Shown: positions 35,739 to 44,941, counted from the first letter of the stretch. The stretch: 64,000 bases of DNA from Maribacter vaceletii (GCF_003634105.1 NZ_RBIQ01000008.1:124001-188000), one strand, 5' to 3'. The notes: a model not told the origin generated them from the sequence alone. Numbers and translations are program-made.

Positions 35739-35746
35739 TATATTTG
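35739..35746 (+). promoter_or_regulatory. TAnnTTTG promoter box of fabG
   Basis: TATATTTG, 34 bases before the fabG ATG, with TTTA about 21 bp upstream. Confidence 0.55.
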
Positions 35747-35780
35747 TTTTGCAAACCAAAAAATAACAAATTAAGCTAGT

Positions 35781-36527
35781 ATGAAATTATTAGAAGGAAA
35801 AAATGTGATAATCACAGGTGCAAGTAGAGGAATAGGAACGGGAATAGCACAGGTGTTTGCAGAAAATGGTGCAAATGTTGCATTTACATATAGTTCTAGC
35901 GAAGCTCCTGCTTTAGCTTTAGAAAAAGAATTATCAGAAAAAGGAATAAAAGCAAAAGCATATAAAAGTAATGCTGGGAGCTTTAGTGATTCTGAGGAGT
36001 TAGTTGCTAAAGTTTTAGAAGATTTTGGAGGTATTGATGTGTTAATTAATAACGCAGGTATTACAAAAGATAATTTGTTAATGCGAATGGCAGAGGATGA
36101 TTTTGATAAAGTAATTGAAATTAACCTTAAATCTGTTTTTAATATGACAAAAGCTGTACAGCGTACTATGCTTAAACAACGCAAAGGATCTATTATTAAT
36201 ATGAGTAGTGTTGTAGGTGTAAAAGGGAATGCTGGTCAGGCAAATTATGCAGCTTCTAAAGCAGGTATGATTGGTTTTACTAAATCTATTGCTTTAGAAT
36301 TGGGTTCTAGAAATATACGTTGTAATGCTATTGCGCCAGGTTTTATAGAAACCGAAATGACTGCTAAATTAGATGAAAAAGTAGTACAGGGGTGGAGAGA
36401 TGGTATTCCTTTAAAAAGAGGAGGTTCTACAGAGGATATTGCAAATGCTTGTTTATTTTTTGCATCAGATTTATCTTCTTATGTTACTGGTCAAGTACTT
36501 AATGTAGACGGTGGAATGCTAACTTAA
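35781..36527 (+). CDS. fabG: 3-oxoacyl-[acyl-carrier-protein] reductase
   Basis: 248 residues, standard length. SDR fold: TGASRGIGTG near residues 13-22, NNAGIT, Ser in INMSSVVG, YAASK catalytic Tyr/Lys, APGFIETEMT and the C-terminal GQVLNVDGGM typical of FabG. NADPH-dependent reduction of beta-ketoacyl-ACP in fatty-acid elongation. Followed 10 bp later by the YbjQ gene and may share its transcript. Confidence 0.92.
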   Translation: MKLLEGKNVIITGASRGIGTGIAQVFAENGANVAFTYSSSEAPALALEKELSEKGIKAKAYKSNAGSFSDSEELVAKVLEDFGGIDVLINNAGITKDNLLMRMAEDDFDKVIEINLKSVFNMTKAVQRTMLKQRKGSIINMSSVVGVKGNAGQANYAASKAGMIGFTKSIALELGSRNIRCNAIAPGFIETEMTAKLDEKVVQGWRDGIPLKRGGSTEDIANACLFFASDLSSYVTGQVLNVDGGMLT

Positions 36528-36537
36528 AATAACTATT

Positions 36538-36852
36538 ATGATATACGTAACTACAGAAACAGTTGGAGGTAAAGAAATTGAAGCTGCTTTAGGTACAGTT
36601 AGAGGAAGTACTGTAAGAGCAAGAAATATTGGAAGAGATATTTTTGCTGGACTTAAAAATATTGTTGGTGGTGAAATATCAGAATACACAAAACTATTAG
36701 CAGATGCTAGGGAGCAAGCTATTAAACGCATGTTAGATGATGCACATAGATTAGGTGCCGATGCTGTTGTTAATGTTCGCTTTACTACATCTCAAGTTAT
36801 GCAAGGAGCAGCAGAAATGCTTGCTTATGGTACTGCAGTAAAATTAAAATAG
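36538..36852 (+). CDS. YbjQ family (UPF0145, putative heavy-metal-binding) protein
   Basis: 104 residues with VRGSTVRARNIGRDIFAGLKNIVGGEISEYTKLLADAREQA and GADAVVNVRFTTS, the full YbjQ pattern (Pfam DUF74). Members form pentamers in structures; metal binding is a guess from the family name. Located 8 bp before a 41-residue membrane peptide and then a VWA protein. Confidence 0.88.
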   Translation: MIYVTTETVGGKEIEAALGTVRGSTVRARNIGRDIFAGLKNIVGGEISEYTKLLADAREQAIKRMLDDAHRLGADAVVNVRFTTSQVMQGAAEMLAYGTAVKLK

Positions 36853-36860
36853 TTGTATTT

Positions 36861-36986
36861 ATGGAACTTTTTCCTGTCTTTCTAATGCTATTAATTTATG
36901 GTAGCTTTTTTGCGATTATAATTTATTTAATATTTAAAAGGATTGAAGACAAGAAGAAAGAAAATTTTGAGAAGAGAGATAACTAA
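36861..36986 (+). CDS. 41-residue single-pass membrane peptide
   Basis: ORF of 41 codons: MELFPVFLMLLIYGSFFAII then IYLIFKRIEDKKKE and a charged end. Residues 4-25 are a single hydrophobic helix followed by a basic-acidic tail. Start is 8 bp after the YbjQ stop and the stop is 3 bp before the VWA gene start, so it fits as a gene between two tightly packed neighbours. Short and without a known family. Probably translated; function unknown. Confidence 0.7.
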   Translation: MELFPVFLMLLIYGSFFAIIIYLIFKRIEDKKKENFEKRDN

Positions 36987-36989
36987 TAC

Positions 36990-39017
36990 ATGCAAACCAA
37001 AACAGTACTATTTATTATTTTAGCTGCAGTTGTAGCATTATTTTTGGTCCTATATCAATATTACTACAAAAGAAAAATAAAAGGAAAGACAATTATTGCT
37101 CTTTCCTTTTTACGTTTTGTTTCTATTTTTACTATTTTATTACTTCTAATAAATCCAAAGTTTGTTAAGAACAAGTATGAAATAGTAAAAACTAATTTGG
37201 TTCTTTTGGTGGATAATTCATCTTCTTTAAAAAAAGATGAATCTCTTGTTAAAAAACTTTTAGAAAGGTTAACTACTAATAATGCTTTAAAAGATAAGTT
37301 TGTTATTCATAAATATGCTTTTGGCAAAGACTTTAGTCCATTAGATACTTTATCTTTTTTAGAGCAAAACACTAATATCTCAAAAGCTTTATTAACTACA
37401 GAGGATATTTATGCTAGAACAAATTCTGCTGTAGTACTATTTACAGATGGTAACCAAACTATTGGGCAAGATTACGAGCATTTAAAATTAAAAAATGAGA
37501 TTCCAATTTTTCCAATTTGTGTAGGAGATACAACTAAATATAGTGATATTAGAATAGAACAAATTAATAGTAATCCGTACTCTTTCTTGAATAATAAATT
37601 TCCAGTTGAAGTAATTGTGAATTATGAAGGTGCATCACAAATAAATAAAAAACTAACAATTATTGTTGATGGGAAAAAAGAATATCAAGAACAAATTTCT
37701 TTTTCTAAGAATAATAATTCTAAAACTATAACTACAAATTTAAAGGCTTTAAGTGTAGGTGTAAAATCTATAGAGGTTAATGTGGAAACCTTAGAGAAGG
37801 AAAAAAATGTAGTTAATAACCGTAAAATTGCATTTATAGAGGTAATAGATGAAACAACAAAAATTGGAATAATTTCCTCAATAATGCATCCAGATATTGG
37901 TGCTTTAAAAAAATCTATTGAAATAAATAAGCAAAGAGAAGTTTTTATTTTAAAACCTACTGCAAGTTCTTCAGAATTAGAAAAAATAGATTTATTTATA
38001 ATTTATCAGCCTAACAGTTCTTTTTCTTCAATTTATAATTACATCAAACAAAAACAAGTAAATAATTTTACTGTAACAGGAGTTAAAACCGACTGGCGTT
38101 TTTTAAATGCTATTCAAAAGAATATAAAAATTCAGGATAATTATCCAATACAAGAGGTGGCTCCTATATTAAATCCAAGTTTTTCAAAATTTGATATTTC
38201 CGATTTTAATCCCATAGATTATCCACCTTTAGAAACTAATGTAGGCCCTATTACTTTTAATGATAATGCGGAGTCCTTATTAAATATGATTGTAAAAGGA
38301 GTACATATAGATAACCCTCTGTGCATAGTTTTAGATAATGATGTAACAAAAGAGGTATTCTGGTTTGGTGAAAATATTTGGAAATGGAGAGTTCAGGAAT
38401 ATAGAAATTCTAAAGAGTTTAAAAATTTTGATGATTTTATAGGGAAACTAATAATTTATTTAACTAGTTCAAAAAATAAGGATAGACTAAATATAGAGTA
38501 TAAACCACTATACCAAGGGAATAGTAATTCCAAAATAACAACAACCTATTTTGATGAATCTTTCACTTTTGATTCTAATGCCACTATTATATTTACTGTT
38601 CAAAATACAAATAAAGAGAAAAAGGTAGAAATTCCAATGCTTTTAAAACAAGACTTTTTTGAAGTAGATTTATCTAATTTGTCCCCCGGAGATTACAACT
38701 TCAATGTTGCAGTCAAAGATAAAAACTATTCAAAATCAGGAACTTTTTCTATTAAAAATTTTAATGTAGAACAACAGTTTTTGTCTTCTAATTATAAAAA
38801 AATGCAATCTCTAGCAGATGATAGTAATGGAAAACTCTTATTTCCGAGTCAAATTTCAGATTTAGAAAATGCCTTGTTATCAAATAAAGCATTTATACCT
38901 GTGCAAAAGCGGACTGAAAATATTGTACCTTTGGTAGACTTTAGAATTCTTTTAGGCTTAATAATAGGAGCTCTTACATTGGAGTGGTTTATAAGAAAGT
39001 ATAAAGGTTTAATGTAA
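36990..39017 (+). CDS. VWA-domain membrane protein (BatA-like architecture)
   Basis: 675 residues. Two N-terminal membrane helices (about 4-24 and 35-55), then a VWA-like domain with MIDAS sequence DNSSS in LLVDNSSSLK and LFTDGNQT, a large Ig-like/extracellular middle, and a C-terminal helix (about 650-670, RILLGLIIGALTLEWFI). This is the layout of BatA/BatB-type or glutamine-amidotransferase-like membrane VWA proteins. Exposed on the periplasmic side by prediction. Role not known; the neighbours (YbjQ, prohibitin) suggest membrane stress or integrity. Confidence 0.75.
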   Translation: MQTKTVLFIILAAVVALFLVLYQYYYKRKIKGKTIIALSFLRFVSIFTILLLLINPKFVKNKYEIVKTNLVLLVDNSSSLKKDESLVKKLLERLTTNNALKDKFVIHKYAFGKDFSPLDTLSFLEQNTNISKALLTTEDIYARTNSAVVLFTDGNQTIGQDYEHLKLKNEIPIFPICVGDTTKYSDIRIEQINSNPYSFLNNKFPVEVIVNYEGASQINKKLTIIVDGKKEYQEQISFSKNNNSKTITTNLKALSVGVKSIEVNVETLEKEKNVVNNRKIAFIEVIDETTKIGIISSIMHPDIGALKKSIEINKQREVFILKPTASSSELEKIDLFIIYQPNSSFSSIYNYIKQKQVNNFTVTGVKTDWRFLNAIQKNIKIQDNYPIQEVAPILNPSFSKFDISDFNPIDYPPLETNVGPITFNDNAESLLNMIVKGVHIDNPLCIVLDNDVTKEVFWFGENIWKWRVQEYRNSKEFKNFDDFIGKLIIYLTSSKNKDRLNIEYKPLYQGNSNSKITTTYFDESFTFDSNATIIFTVQNTNKEKKVEIPMLLKQDFFEVDLSNLSPGDYNFNVAVKDKNYSKSGTFSIKNFNVEQQFLSSNYKKMQSLADDSNGKLLFPSQISDLENALLSNKAFIPVQKRTENIVPLVDFRILLGLIIGALTLEWFIRKYKGLM

Positions 39018-39027
39018 ATATATAATT

Positions 39028-39843
39028 ATGGATAAATTACCTAAAATAGCAGTGCCAGTAGTATTTGTATTGGTTTTATTGGCTATATTAATTTCAAAAT
39101 CAGCAGTAACTATTGGTTCGGGTGAAGCGGGAGTGTTGTATAAAACTTTTGGTGGTGGTGTTGTTACAGATGAGCCTGCTATGGGAGAAGGTTTTCATAT
39201 TGTTGCTCCTTGGAATAAAGTATATGTTTATGAGGTAAGACAGCAAGAAGTTTTTGAAAAAATGCAAGTTTTATCTTCTAATGGTCTAGAAATTAAGTTA
39301 GATGCTTCTGCTTGGTTTCAACCAAAAATGGAGTTTTTAGGTAAATTGCACCAAGAAAAAGGAGCAGATTATGTACAACGTGTTTTGTTGCCTACCATAC
39401 GTTCTGCGGCTCGTAGTGTAGTTGGTAGGTATACCCCAGAACAATTATACTCAAGTAAGAGAGATGCTATACAACAAGAAATTTTTGAAGAAACTAAGAA
39501 AATTGTAGATGGCCAATACATACAGTTAAATGAAATCTTAGTACGTGATGTAACATTGCCACCAACAATAAAAGAGGCTATTGAGCGCAAATTAAAACAA
39601 GAGCAAGAGTCTTTAGAGTATGAGTTTAGGTTAGTAACAGCTAAGAAAGAAGCAGAAAAAGTTACTATTGAAGCACAAGGTAAAGCAGATGCTAACCGTA
39701 TTTTAAGTGCCTCTTTAACAGATAAAATTTTACAAGATAAAGGTATAGATGCTACTATTAAATTATCAGAATCTCCAAATGCAAAAGTTATTGTAGTTGG
39801 TAGCGGTGATTCTGGTTTGCCTTTAATTTTAGGGAATAATTAA
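39028..39843 (+). CDS. Prohibitin-family SPFH/Band 7 protein
   Basis: 271 residues. N-terminal membrane anchor (about 5-27), then the SPFH domain with VTIGSGEAGVLYKTFGGGV, EVRQQEVFEKMQVLSSNGLEIKLDASAWFQP, GRYTPEQLYSSKRDAIQ, and a C-terminal coiled coil (RKLKQEQESLEYEFRLVTAKKEAEKVTIEAQG). Forms large ring-like membrane assemblies in relatives. 10 bp after the VWA gene, so a single operon is likely. Confidence 0.9.
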   Translation: MDKLPKIAVPVVFVLVLLAILISKSAVTIGSGEAGVLYKTFGGGVVTDEPAMGEGFHIVAPWNKVYVYEVRQQEVFEKMQVLSSNGLEIKLDASAWFQPKMEFLGKLHQEKGADYVQRVLLPTIRSAARSVVGRYTPEQLYSSKRDAIQQEIFEETKKIVDGQYIQLNEILVRDVTLPPTIKEAIERKLKQEQESLEYEFRLVTAKKEAEKVTIEAQGKADANRILSASLTDKILQDKGIDATIKLSESPNAKVIVVGSGDSGLPLILGNN

Positions 39844-39894
39844 AGAACTGTTATTTTTTTTATCAAAACATTAATAGTTGTTAAAAAAATAGGT

Positions 39895-39930
39895 TTTGCT
39901 TTTATGTAATTAAAATATATTTTACATTTA
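39895..39930 (+). promoter_or_regulatory. Putative promoter of the his operon
   Basis: TTTG (39895-39898) upstream of TATATTTT (39916-39923) or TACATTTA (39923-39930); neither is a perfect TAnnTTTG. The start of transcription would then fall just before the leader ATG at 39938. Confidence 0.4.
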
Positions 39931-39937
39931 CAAAGTA

Positions 39938-39991
39938 ATGAGAAACAAAACTACACATCATCATTTTCATACTGGCTGTCAAGCGAGGTGA
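39938..39991 (+). CDS. his operon leader peptide
   Basis: A 17-codon ORF reading MRNKTTHHHFHTGCQAR, stop TGA at 39989-39991. Four of five codons at 39956-39970 are His (CAT), the mark of an attenuator that measures histidyl-tRNA. Located 98 bp upstream of hisG and followed by a terminator (40020-40056). Only the sequence argues for translation, but four clustered His codons before a his operon are very unlikely by chance. Confidence 0.9.
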   Translation: MRNKTTHHHFHTGCQAR

Positions 39992-40019
39992 TACTATATT
40001 GTGTAAACTAAATATATAT

Positions 40020-40056
40020 AACCCGTTTGAGAAATCAAACGGGTTTTATTTTTAAA
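40020..40056 (+). terminator. his attenuator terminator with alternative antiterminator
   Basis: AACCCGTTTGA (40020-40030), GAAA tetraloop, TCAAACGGGTT (40035-40045), then a T-rich tail; an 11-bp perfect stem. Its 5' arm can instead pair with TCAAGCGAGGT (39979-39989) at the end of the leader ORF: ten pairs, one G-U, one bulged A. The two structures exclude each other. Confidence 0.88.
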
Positions 40057-40088
40057 CCAATTTGATTTCCAAACAAAATAAAGAAGGA

Positions 40089-40946
40089 ATGACAAAAATT
40101 AGAATTGCAATTCAGAAATCTGGACGCTTAAATGAAGACTCTATAGAGATACTAAAAAATTGTGGTATATCTATAGACAATGGTAAAGACCAATTAAAAG
40201 CGTCTGCCCGTAATTTTCCTATGGAGGTTTTTTACCTAAGAAACGGAGATATTCCACAATATTTAAAAGATGGCGTTGTAGACATAGCTATTATTGGGGA
40301 GAATGTTTTAATAGAAAAAGGCGAAGGTATTGGGTTTGATGTAAGACTAGGGTTTTCTAAATGTAAAGTATCTTTAGCTGTCCCAAAAGAAGTAAAATAT
40401 TCTTCTATTAATTATTTTGAAGGGAAAAGAATAGCAACTTCTTACCCTAATACGGTAAAAGGGTATTTAAAAGAAAAAGGTATTTCTGCGGACATTCACA
40501 TAATTAATGGCTCTGTAGAAATTGCGCCAAATATTGGCTTAGCCGATGGTATTTGTGATATAGTTTCTAGCGGTAGTACGTTATTTAAAAACGGATTAAA
40601 AGAAGTAGAAGTAATGTTAAAAAGTGAAGCAGTTTTGGCTGTTTCTCCTAAAATATCTGAAGAACGTAAAAAGATACTTACAAAATTACAATTTAGAATT
40701 GAGGCGGTATTAACAGCCAGACAATCTAAATATGTTCTTTTAAATGCTCCAAACAATAAATTGGATAAAATAATTTCTTTATTGCCAGGTATGCGAAGCC
40801 CTACTGTTTTACCATTAGCAGAAGAAGGCTGGAGCTCTGTGCATACTGTTATTAATAAAAATAAGTTCTGGGAAGTTATAGACGAACTTAAACAGGCAGG
40901 AGCAGAAGGAATATTAGTTTGTCCTATAGAAAAAATGGTTCTATAA
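40089..40946 (+). CDS. hisG: ATP phosphoribosyltransferase, long form
   Basis: 285 residues from ATG 40089; TTG 27 bp upstream is in frame but has no family similarity. Condenses ATP and PRPP, the first step of histidine synthesis. RIAIQKSGRL opens the protein, with the PRPP loop DIVSSGSTL; the last 75 residues (LLPGMRSPTVLPL...ILVCPIEKMVL) form the ACT-like regulatory domain of long HisG, which is inhibited by histidine. Just behind the attenuator. Confidence 0.95.
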   Translation: MTKIRIAIQKSGRLNEDSIEILKNCGISIDNGKDQLKASARNFPMEVFYLRNGDIPQYLKDGVVDIAIIGENVLIEKGEGIGFDVRLGFSKCKVSLAVPKEVKYSSINYFEGKRIATSYPNTVKGYLKEKGISADIHIINGSVEIAPNIGLADGICDIVSSGSTLFKNGLKEVEVMLKSEAVLAVSPKISEERKKILTKLQFRIEAVLTARQSKYVLLNAPNNKLDKIISLLPGMRSPTVLPLAEEGWSSVHTVINKNKFWEVIDELKQAGAEGILVCPIEKMVL

Positions 40947-40956
40947 TAATTACTTT

Positions 40957-41403
40957 ATGAATTCTAAATTAGAAATCTTACTAATACCACAAGAAGAACT
41001 GCATACAATATTACCTTTGGTTTATGAACTAAATAATGGTAAAACAAGTAATAAAATACTTGAAGAACGCTTAATTGAAATGAAAAAAATGAATTTTCAA
41101 TGTATAGGTGTTTATGATGTAAATAAATTAATTGGTATATGTGGTTTCTGGATTTTGAATAAGTTTTATATAGGAAAACATATAGAACCAGATAATGTTT
41201 ATATAGCTAAAGAATATAGAAGTAGAGGTGTAGGCAAATTAATGTTAGATTGGATTTATGAGTATGCAAAAGAAAATAACTGTAATAGCTCTGAGATTAA
41301 TTGCTATGTAAAAAATACTAGAGGAGTACAATTTTGGGAAGAACAAGGATATACTCCAGAAGGATACCACATGAGAAATGTTTTTGATAGAAATAATGAA
41401 TAA
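40957..41403 (+). CDS. GNAT-family acetyltransferase inserted in the his operon
   Basis: 148 residues. N-terminal strand-helix (LLIPQEELHTILPLVYELN), FYIGKHIEPDNVYIAKEYRSRGVGKLMLDWIYEYA where RSRGVGKLM is the acetyl-CoA loop, then GVQFWEEQGYTPEGYHM. It lies between hisG and hisD, 10 bp after hisG and overlapping hisD by 8 bp, so it is translated as part of the operon. No known enzyme of histidine synthesis corresponds to it; it may act on an intermediate or simply be a passenger. Confidence 0.88.
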   Translation: MNSKLEILLIPQEELHTILPLVYELNNGKTSNKILEERLIEMKKMNFQCIGVYDVNKLIGICGFWILNKFYIGKHIEPDNVYIAKEYRSRGVGKLMLDWIYEYAKENNCNSSEINCYVKNTRGVQFWEEQGYTPEGYHMRNVFDRNNE

Positions 41404-42679
41404 AATATATAACCCAAATAAAAAAGACTGGAAAACTATTCTTATGCGACCAACACAAACGGTTGCAGATATAGAAGGCACTGTAAATAGTATTTTTAAA
41501 GAAGTGCAAGAGGGTGGTGATAGTATTTTGGCAAAATACACTCAAAAATTTGATGGTGTAGAACTTTCTTCGAACATAGTTTCTAATGACGAAATTAATG
41601 CTGCGGCCTCTCTTATTTCTGAAGATTTAAAAAAAGCTATTCAACTAGCAAAAAATAATATTGAAGTTTTTCATGCAGCTCAAAAAACTACTAAAGTTGC
41701 AGTTGAAACTGCTAACGGAGTTCAATGTTGGCAAGAAAAACGCCCTATTCAAAAAGTTGGTTTATATATTCCAGGAGGAACAGCACCATTATTCTCAACA
41801 ATTTTAATGCTTGCTGTACCAGCAAATATTGCTGGGTGCGAAGAGATTGTATTATGTACACCTCCAGATAAGGAAGGAAATGTAAATCCTGCTATATTAT
41901 ATACAGCAAACCTTTGCGGAGTTACTAAAGTTTTTAAGGTAGGTGGTATACAAGCAATTGCAGGAATGACATTTGGAACAGAAACAATTCCTCAGGTCTA
42001 TAAAATATTTGGTCCCGGAAACCAATTTGTAACAGTGGCAAAGCAAATAGCAACTAAATATGGTGTTGCAATAGATATGCCTGCTGGCCCAAGTGAACTT
42101 TTAGTAATGGCAGACGATTCTGCAAATGCAGCTTTTGTGGCGTCAGATTTATTAAGCCAGGCAGAACATGGTGTAGATAGTCAAGTAATCTTAGTTTCTA
42201 CATCAAAAAGTATGATAGATGCTGTAGAAAAAGAAGTTGCGGAACAGCTTAATGTTTTACCTAGAAAAGAAATTGCAAAACAAGCTATTGCAAACAGTAA
42301 ACTTATTTATCTAGAGAATGCACAAACTGCAATAGATTTAATAAATGAATATGGTCCTGAGCATTATATTTTATGTGTGGATAATGAAGATTTTTTTATA
42401 TCACAAATAAAAAATGCAGGTTCTGTATTCATTGGGAATTACACACCAGAAAGTGCTGGAGATTACGCGTCTGGAACCAACCATACATTACCAACAAATG
42501 GTTATGCAAAACAGTATAGCGGAGTAAATTTAGATAGTTTTATGAAAAGTATGACTTTCCAAAAAATTACGCCAAAAGGAATACAAGAAATAGGTAAAGC
42601 TATAGAACTTATGGCAGAAGCAGAAGGCTTGCAAGCGCATAAAAATGCAGTTACATTACGTTTAAAAAGTTTAGAATAA
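41396..42679 (+). CDS. hisD: Histidinol dehydrogenase
   Basis: 427 residues. Two-step NAD-dependent oxidation of histidinol to histidine. GPGNQFVTVAKQIA, DMPAGPSELLVMAD, LLSQAEHGVDSQ (zinc-binding His) and HTLPTNGYAKQYSGV are all present. Start at ATG 41396, which overlaps the preceding stop codon (ATGAATAA), in preference to an in-frame ATG 18 bp upstream. Ends TAATG with hisC. Confidence 0.95.
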   Translation: MNKIYNPNKKDWKTILMRPTQTVADIEGTVNSIFKEVQEGGDSILAKYTQKFDGVELSSNIVSNDEINAAASLISEDLKKAIQLAKNNIEVFHAAQKTTKVAVETANGVQCWQEKRPIQKVGLYIPGGTAPLFSTILMLAVPANIAGCEEIVLCTPPDKEGNVNPAILYTANLCGVTKVFKVGGIQAIAGMTFGTETIPQVYKIFGPGNQFVTVAKQIATKYGVAIDMPAGPSELLVMADDSANAAFVASDLLSQAEHGVDSQVILVSTSKSMIDAVEKEVAEQLNVLPRKEIAKQAIANSKLIYLENAQTAIDLINEYGPEHYILCVDNEDFFISQIKNAGSVFIGNYTPESAGDYASGTNHTLPTNGYAKQYSGVNLDSFMKSMTFQKITPKGIQEIGKAIELMAEAEGLQAHKNAVTLRLKSLE

Positions 42680-43719
42680 TGTTTAGTTTAGATACTATAA
42701 TTAGAGAAAATATTAAAGGGTTACAGCCATATTCGTCTGCTAGAGATGAATATGTGTCTGATGGTTCTACAATGGTCTTTTTAGATGCTAATGAAAACCC
42801 TTATAATAATGGCGTAAATAGATATCCAGACCCGCAACAGAGAAGTCTAAAAACAGTACTAGCAGAACAAAAGGGAATTTCATTAGAAAATATACTTTTG
42901 GGAAACGGTAGCGATGAAGTTTTAGATTTATTATTTAGAGCATTTTGCGAACCCAATACCGATGCTATTATTAGTTTACCTCCCACTTATGGTATGTATA
43001 AGGTTTTATGCAATATAAATGCTATAGAAAATAAAGAAGTTTTATTAACTAAAGAATTTCAACCAGATGTCGAAGCTATTTTAAAATTAGCTACAAAAAA
43101 TACTAAAATCCTTTTTATTTGTTCCCCAAATAATCCAACAGGGAATACAATCTCAAAAAATAAGATTTCAAAATTATTAACTAATTTTAAAGGTTTAGTA
43201 GTCATAGACGAAGCTTATATCGATTTTTCTGAAGATGAAAGTTGGGTTTCAGAATTAGTTAATTATCCTAATTTAATAATAACGCAAACATTATCTAAAG
43301 CCTATGGTATGGCAGGTATACGTTTAGGTATTTGTTTAGCATCTAGAGAAATAATAACGGTATTAAATAAAATTAAACCACCGTATAATGTAAATGAATT
43401 AACTCAGAAAAAAGCATTAGAACGTGTTGTGGATAAAACCTCGGTTACTACAGAAGTGCAAAATATTCTAAAAGAAAGAGACTCTTTAATAAATGCGCTG
43501 CAAGATATATTTTATGTAAAAGAAATATACCCTACCAATGCAAACTTTGTTCTTGTAAAAGTAGATGATGCTACAAAAAGATACAATCAATTATTAAAAA
43601 AAGGTATTGTTGTTCGTAATAGAACTACACAAGCTTTATGTGAAAACACTTTACGTTTTACCATAGGAACAATCCAAGAAAATAATGCTTTAATAATAGC
43701 TTTAAAAGAATTAGTATAA
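42679..43719 (+). CDS. hisC: Histidinol-phosphate aminotransferase
   Basis: 346 residues, PLP-dependent fold type [47 protein letters not shown] and the PLP Lys in [14 protein letters not shown]. Overlaps the hisD stop by one base (TAATG). Transaminates imidazole-acetol phosphate. Confidence 0.95.
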   Translation: MFSLDTIIRENIKGLQPYSSARDEYVSDGSTMVFLDANENPYNNGVNRYPDPQQRSLKTVLAEQKGISLENILLGNGSDEVLDLLFRAFCEPNTDAIISLPPTYGMYKVLCNINAIENKEVLLTKEFQPDVEAILKLATKNTKILFICSPNNPTGNTISKNKISKLLTNFKGLVVIDEAYIDFSEDESWVSELVNYPNLIITQTLSKAYGMAGIRLGICLASREIITVLNKIKPPYNVNELTQKKALERVVDKTSVTTEVQNILKERDSLINALQDIFYVKEIYPTNANFVLVKVDDATKRYNQLLKKGIVVRNRTTQALCENTLRFTIGTIQENNALIIALKELV

Positions 43720-43720
43720 A

Positions 43721-44860
43721 ATGAAAAAAGTACTTTTTATAGATCGAGATGGAACACTGGTATTAGAACCCCCTGTAGACTACCAATTAGATAGTTTGGA
43801 GAAGTTAGAATATTATCCAAAAGTTTTTCAATATATGGCTAAAATAGCTTCTGAATTGGATTATGAATTGGTTATGGTAACTAACCAAGATGGGTTAGGA
43901 ACCGATTCTTTTCCTGAGGATACTTTTTGGCCAGCTCAGAATAAAGTTATTTCTGCTTTTGAAAAAGAAGGTGTTGTTTTTTCGGATGTTTGTATAGATA
44001 AAACTTTTCCGCATGAAAATGCAGAAACTCGTAAGCCTAGGACAGGTTTATTAACTAAGTATTTTAATAAAGAAGAATATGATTTACAAAACTCTTTTGT
44101 TTTAGGAGATCGTATTACCGATATGGAATTGGCTAAAAATTTAGGAGCTAAAGGGATATTTTTATCAGAAGACCCAGAATTAGGTGCAGATGAGATAGAG
44201 GCTAATAAGCAAACTATTTTAGATGCTATTGCATTAACATCTACAGACTGGGAAAAGATTTATGAGTTTTTAAAGTTACAAGATAGAGTAGCAGAAATTA
44301 CACGTAATACCAATGAAACAAAAATTTATATAAAATTAAATTTAGATGGTTCAGGAAAGAATGATATTTCTACTGGATTAGACTTCTTTGATCATATGTT
44401 AGACCAAATTGGACGACATGGCGCGATGGATTTAACTGTTAAAGTAGAAGGAGATTTACACGTAGATGAGCACCATACTATAGAAGATACCATGATTGCT
44501 TTAGGAGAATTATTCGCAAAAGCATTAGGAAACAAGTTGGGAATAGAACGTTATGGGTTCTGTTTGCCAATGGATGATTGTTTGGCACAAGTTGCGGTAG
44601 ATTTTGGAGGAAGGCCTTGGTTAGTTTGGGATGCCAATTTTAAACGTGAAAAAATAGGAGACATGCCAACAGAAATGTTTTTACATTTATTCAAATCGTT
44701 TTCTGATGGAGCAAAATGTAATTTAAACATTAAGGCTGAAGGAGATAACGAACATCATAAAATAGAAGGTATTTTTAAAGCTTTTGCTAAAGCAATGAAA
44801 ATGGCTGTAAAAAGAGATGTGAATAAAATGTTTTTACCTAGTACTAAAGGAATGCTTTAG
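43721..44860 (+). CDS. hisB: Bifunctional histidinol-phosphatase / imidazoleglycerol-phosphate dehydratase
   Basis: 379 residues. N-terminal HAD phosphatase (1-165) with [15 protein letters not shown] and GDRITDM, and C-terminal IGPD (about 190-379) with the Mn/His motifs [21 protein letters not shown] and [13 protein letters not shown]. The fused form does steps 7 and 9 of the pathway. One base separates it from hisC. Confidence 0.95.
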   Translation: MKKVLFIDRDGTLVLEPPVDYQLDSLEKLEYYPKVFQYMAKIASELDYELVMVTNQDGLGTDSFPEDTFWPAQNKVISAFEKEGVVFSDVCIDKTFPHENAETRKPRTGLLTKYFNKEEYDLQNSFVLGDRITDMELAKNLGAKGIFLSEDPELGADEIEANKQTILDAIALTSTDWEKIYEFLKLQDRVAEITRNTNETKIYIKLNLDGSGKNDISTGLDFFDHMLDQIGRHGAMDLTVKVEGDLHVDEHHTIEDTMIALGELFAKALGNKLGIERYGFCLPMDDCLAQVAVDFGGRPWLVWDANFKREKIGDMPTEMFLHLFKSFSDGAKCNLNIKAEGDNEHHKIEGIFKAFAKAMKMAVKRDVNKMFLPSTKGML

Positions 44861-44873
44861 CATTCCAGTACAT

Positions 44874-44930
44874 AGTATTAAGTACAAAGTAAATAGATAA
44901 CTAAATACTTTGTAATTAATACTTAATACT
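44874..44930. repeat. Interrupted palindrome between hisB and hisH
   Basis: AGTATTAAGTACAAAGTA (44874-44891) is complementary to TACTTTGT (44906-44913) plus ACTTAATACT (44921-44930), with seven extra bases in the right arm and a 14-bp centre. The same AGTATTAAGTACAAAGT words occur in the right arm of the cassette at 45942-45975. Confidence 0.7.
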
Positions 44931-44941
44931 TTAAATAGAAA

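Noticed and set aside
41378-41395. An ATG 18 bp upstream as hisD start
   Set aside because: The downstream ATG overlaps the GNAT stop and begins the conserved MNKIYNP segment; the extra six residues are not family-like.
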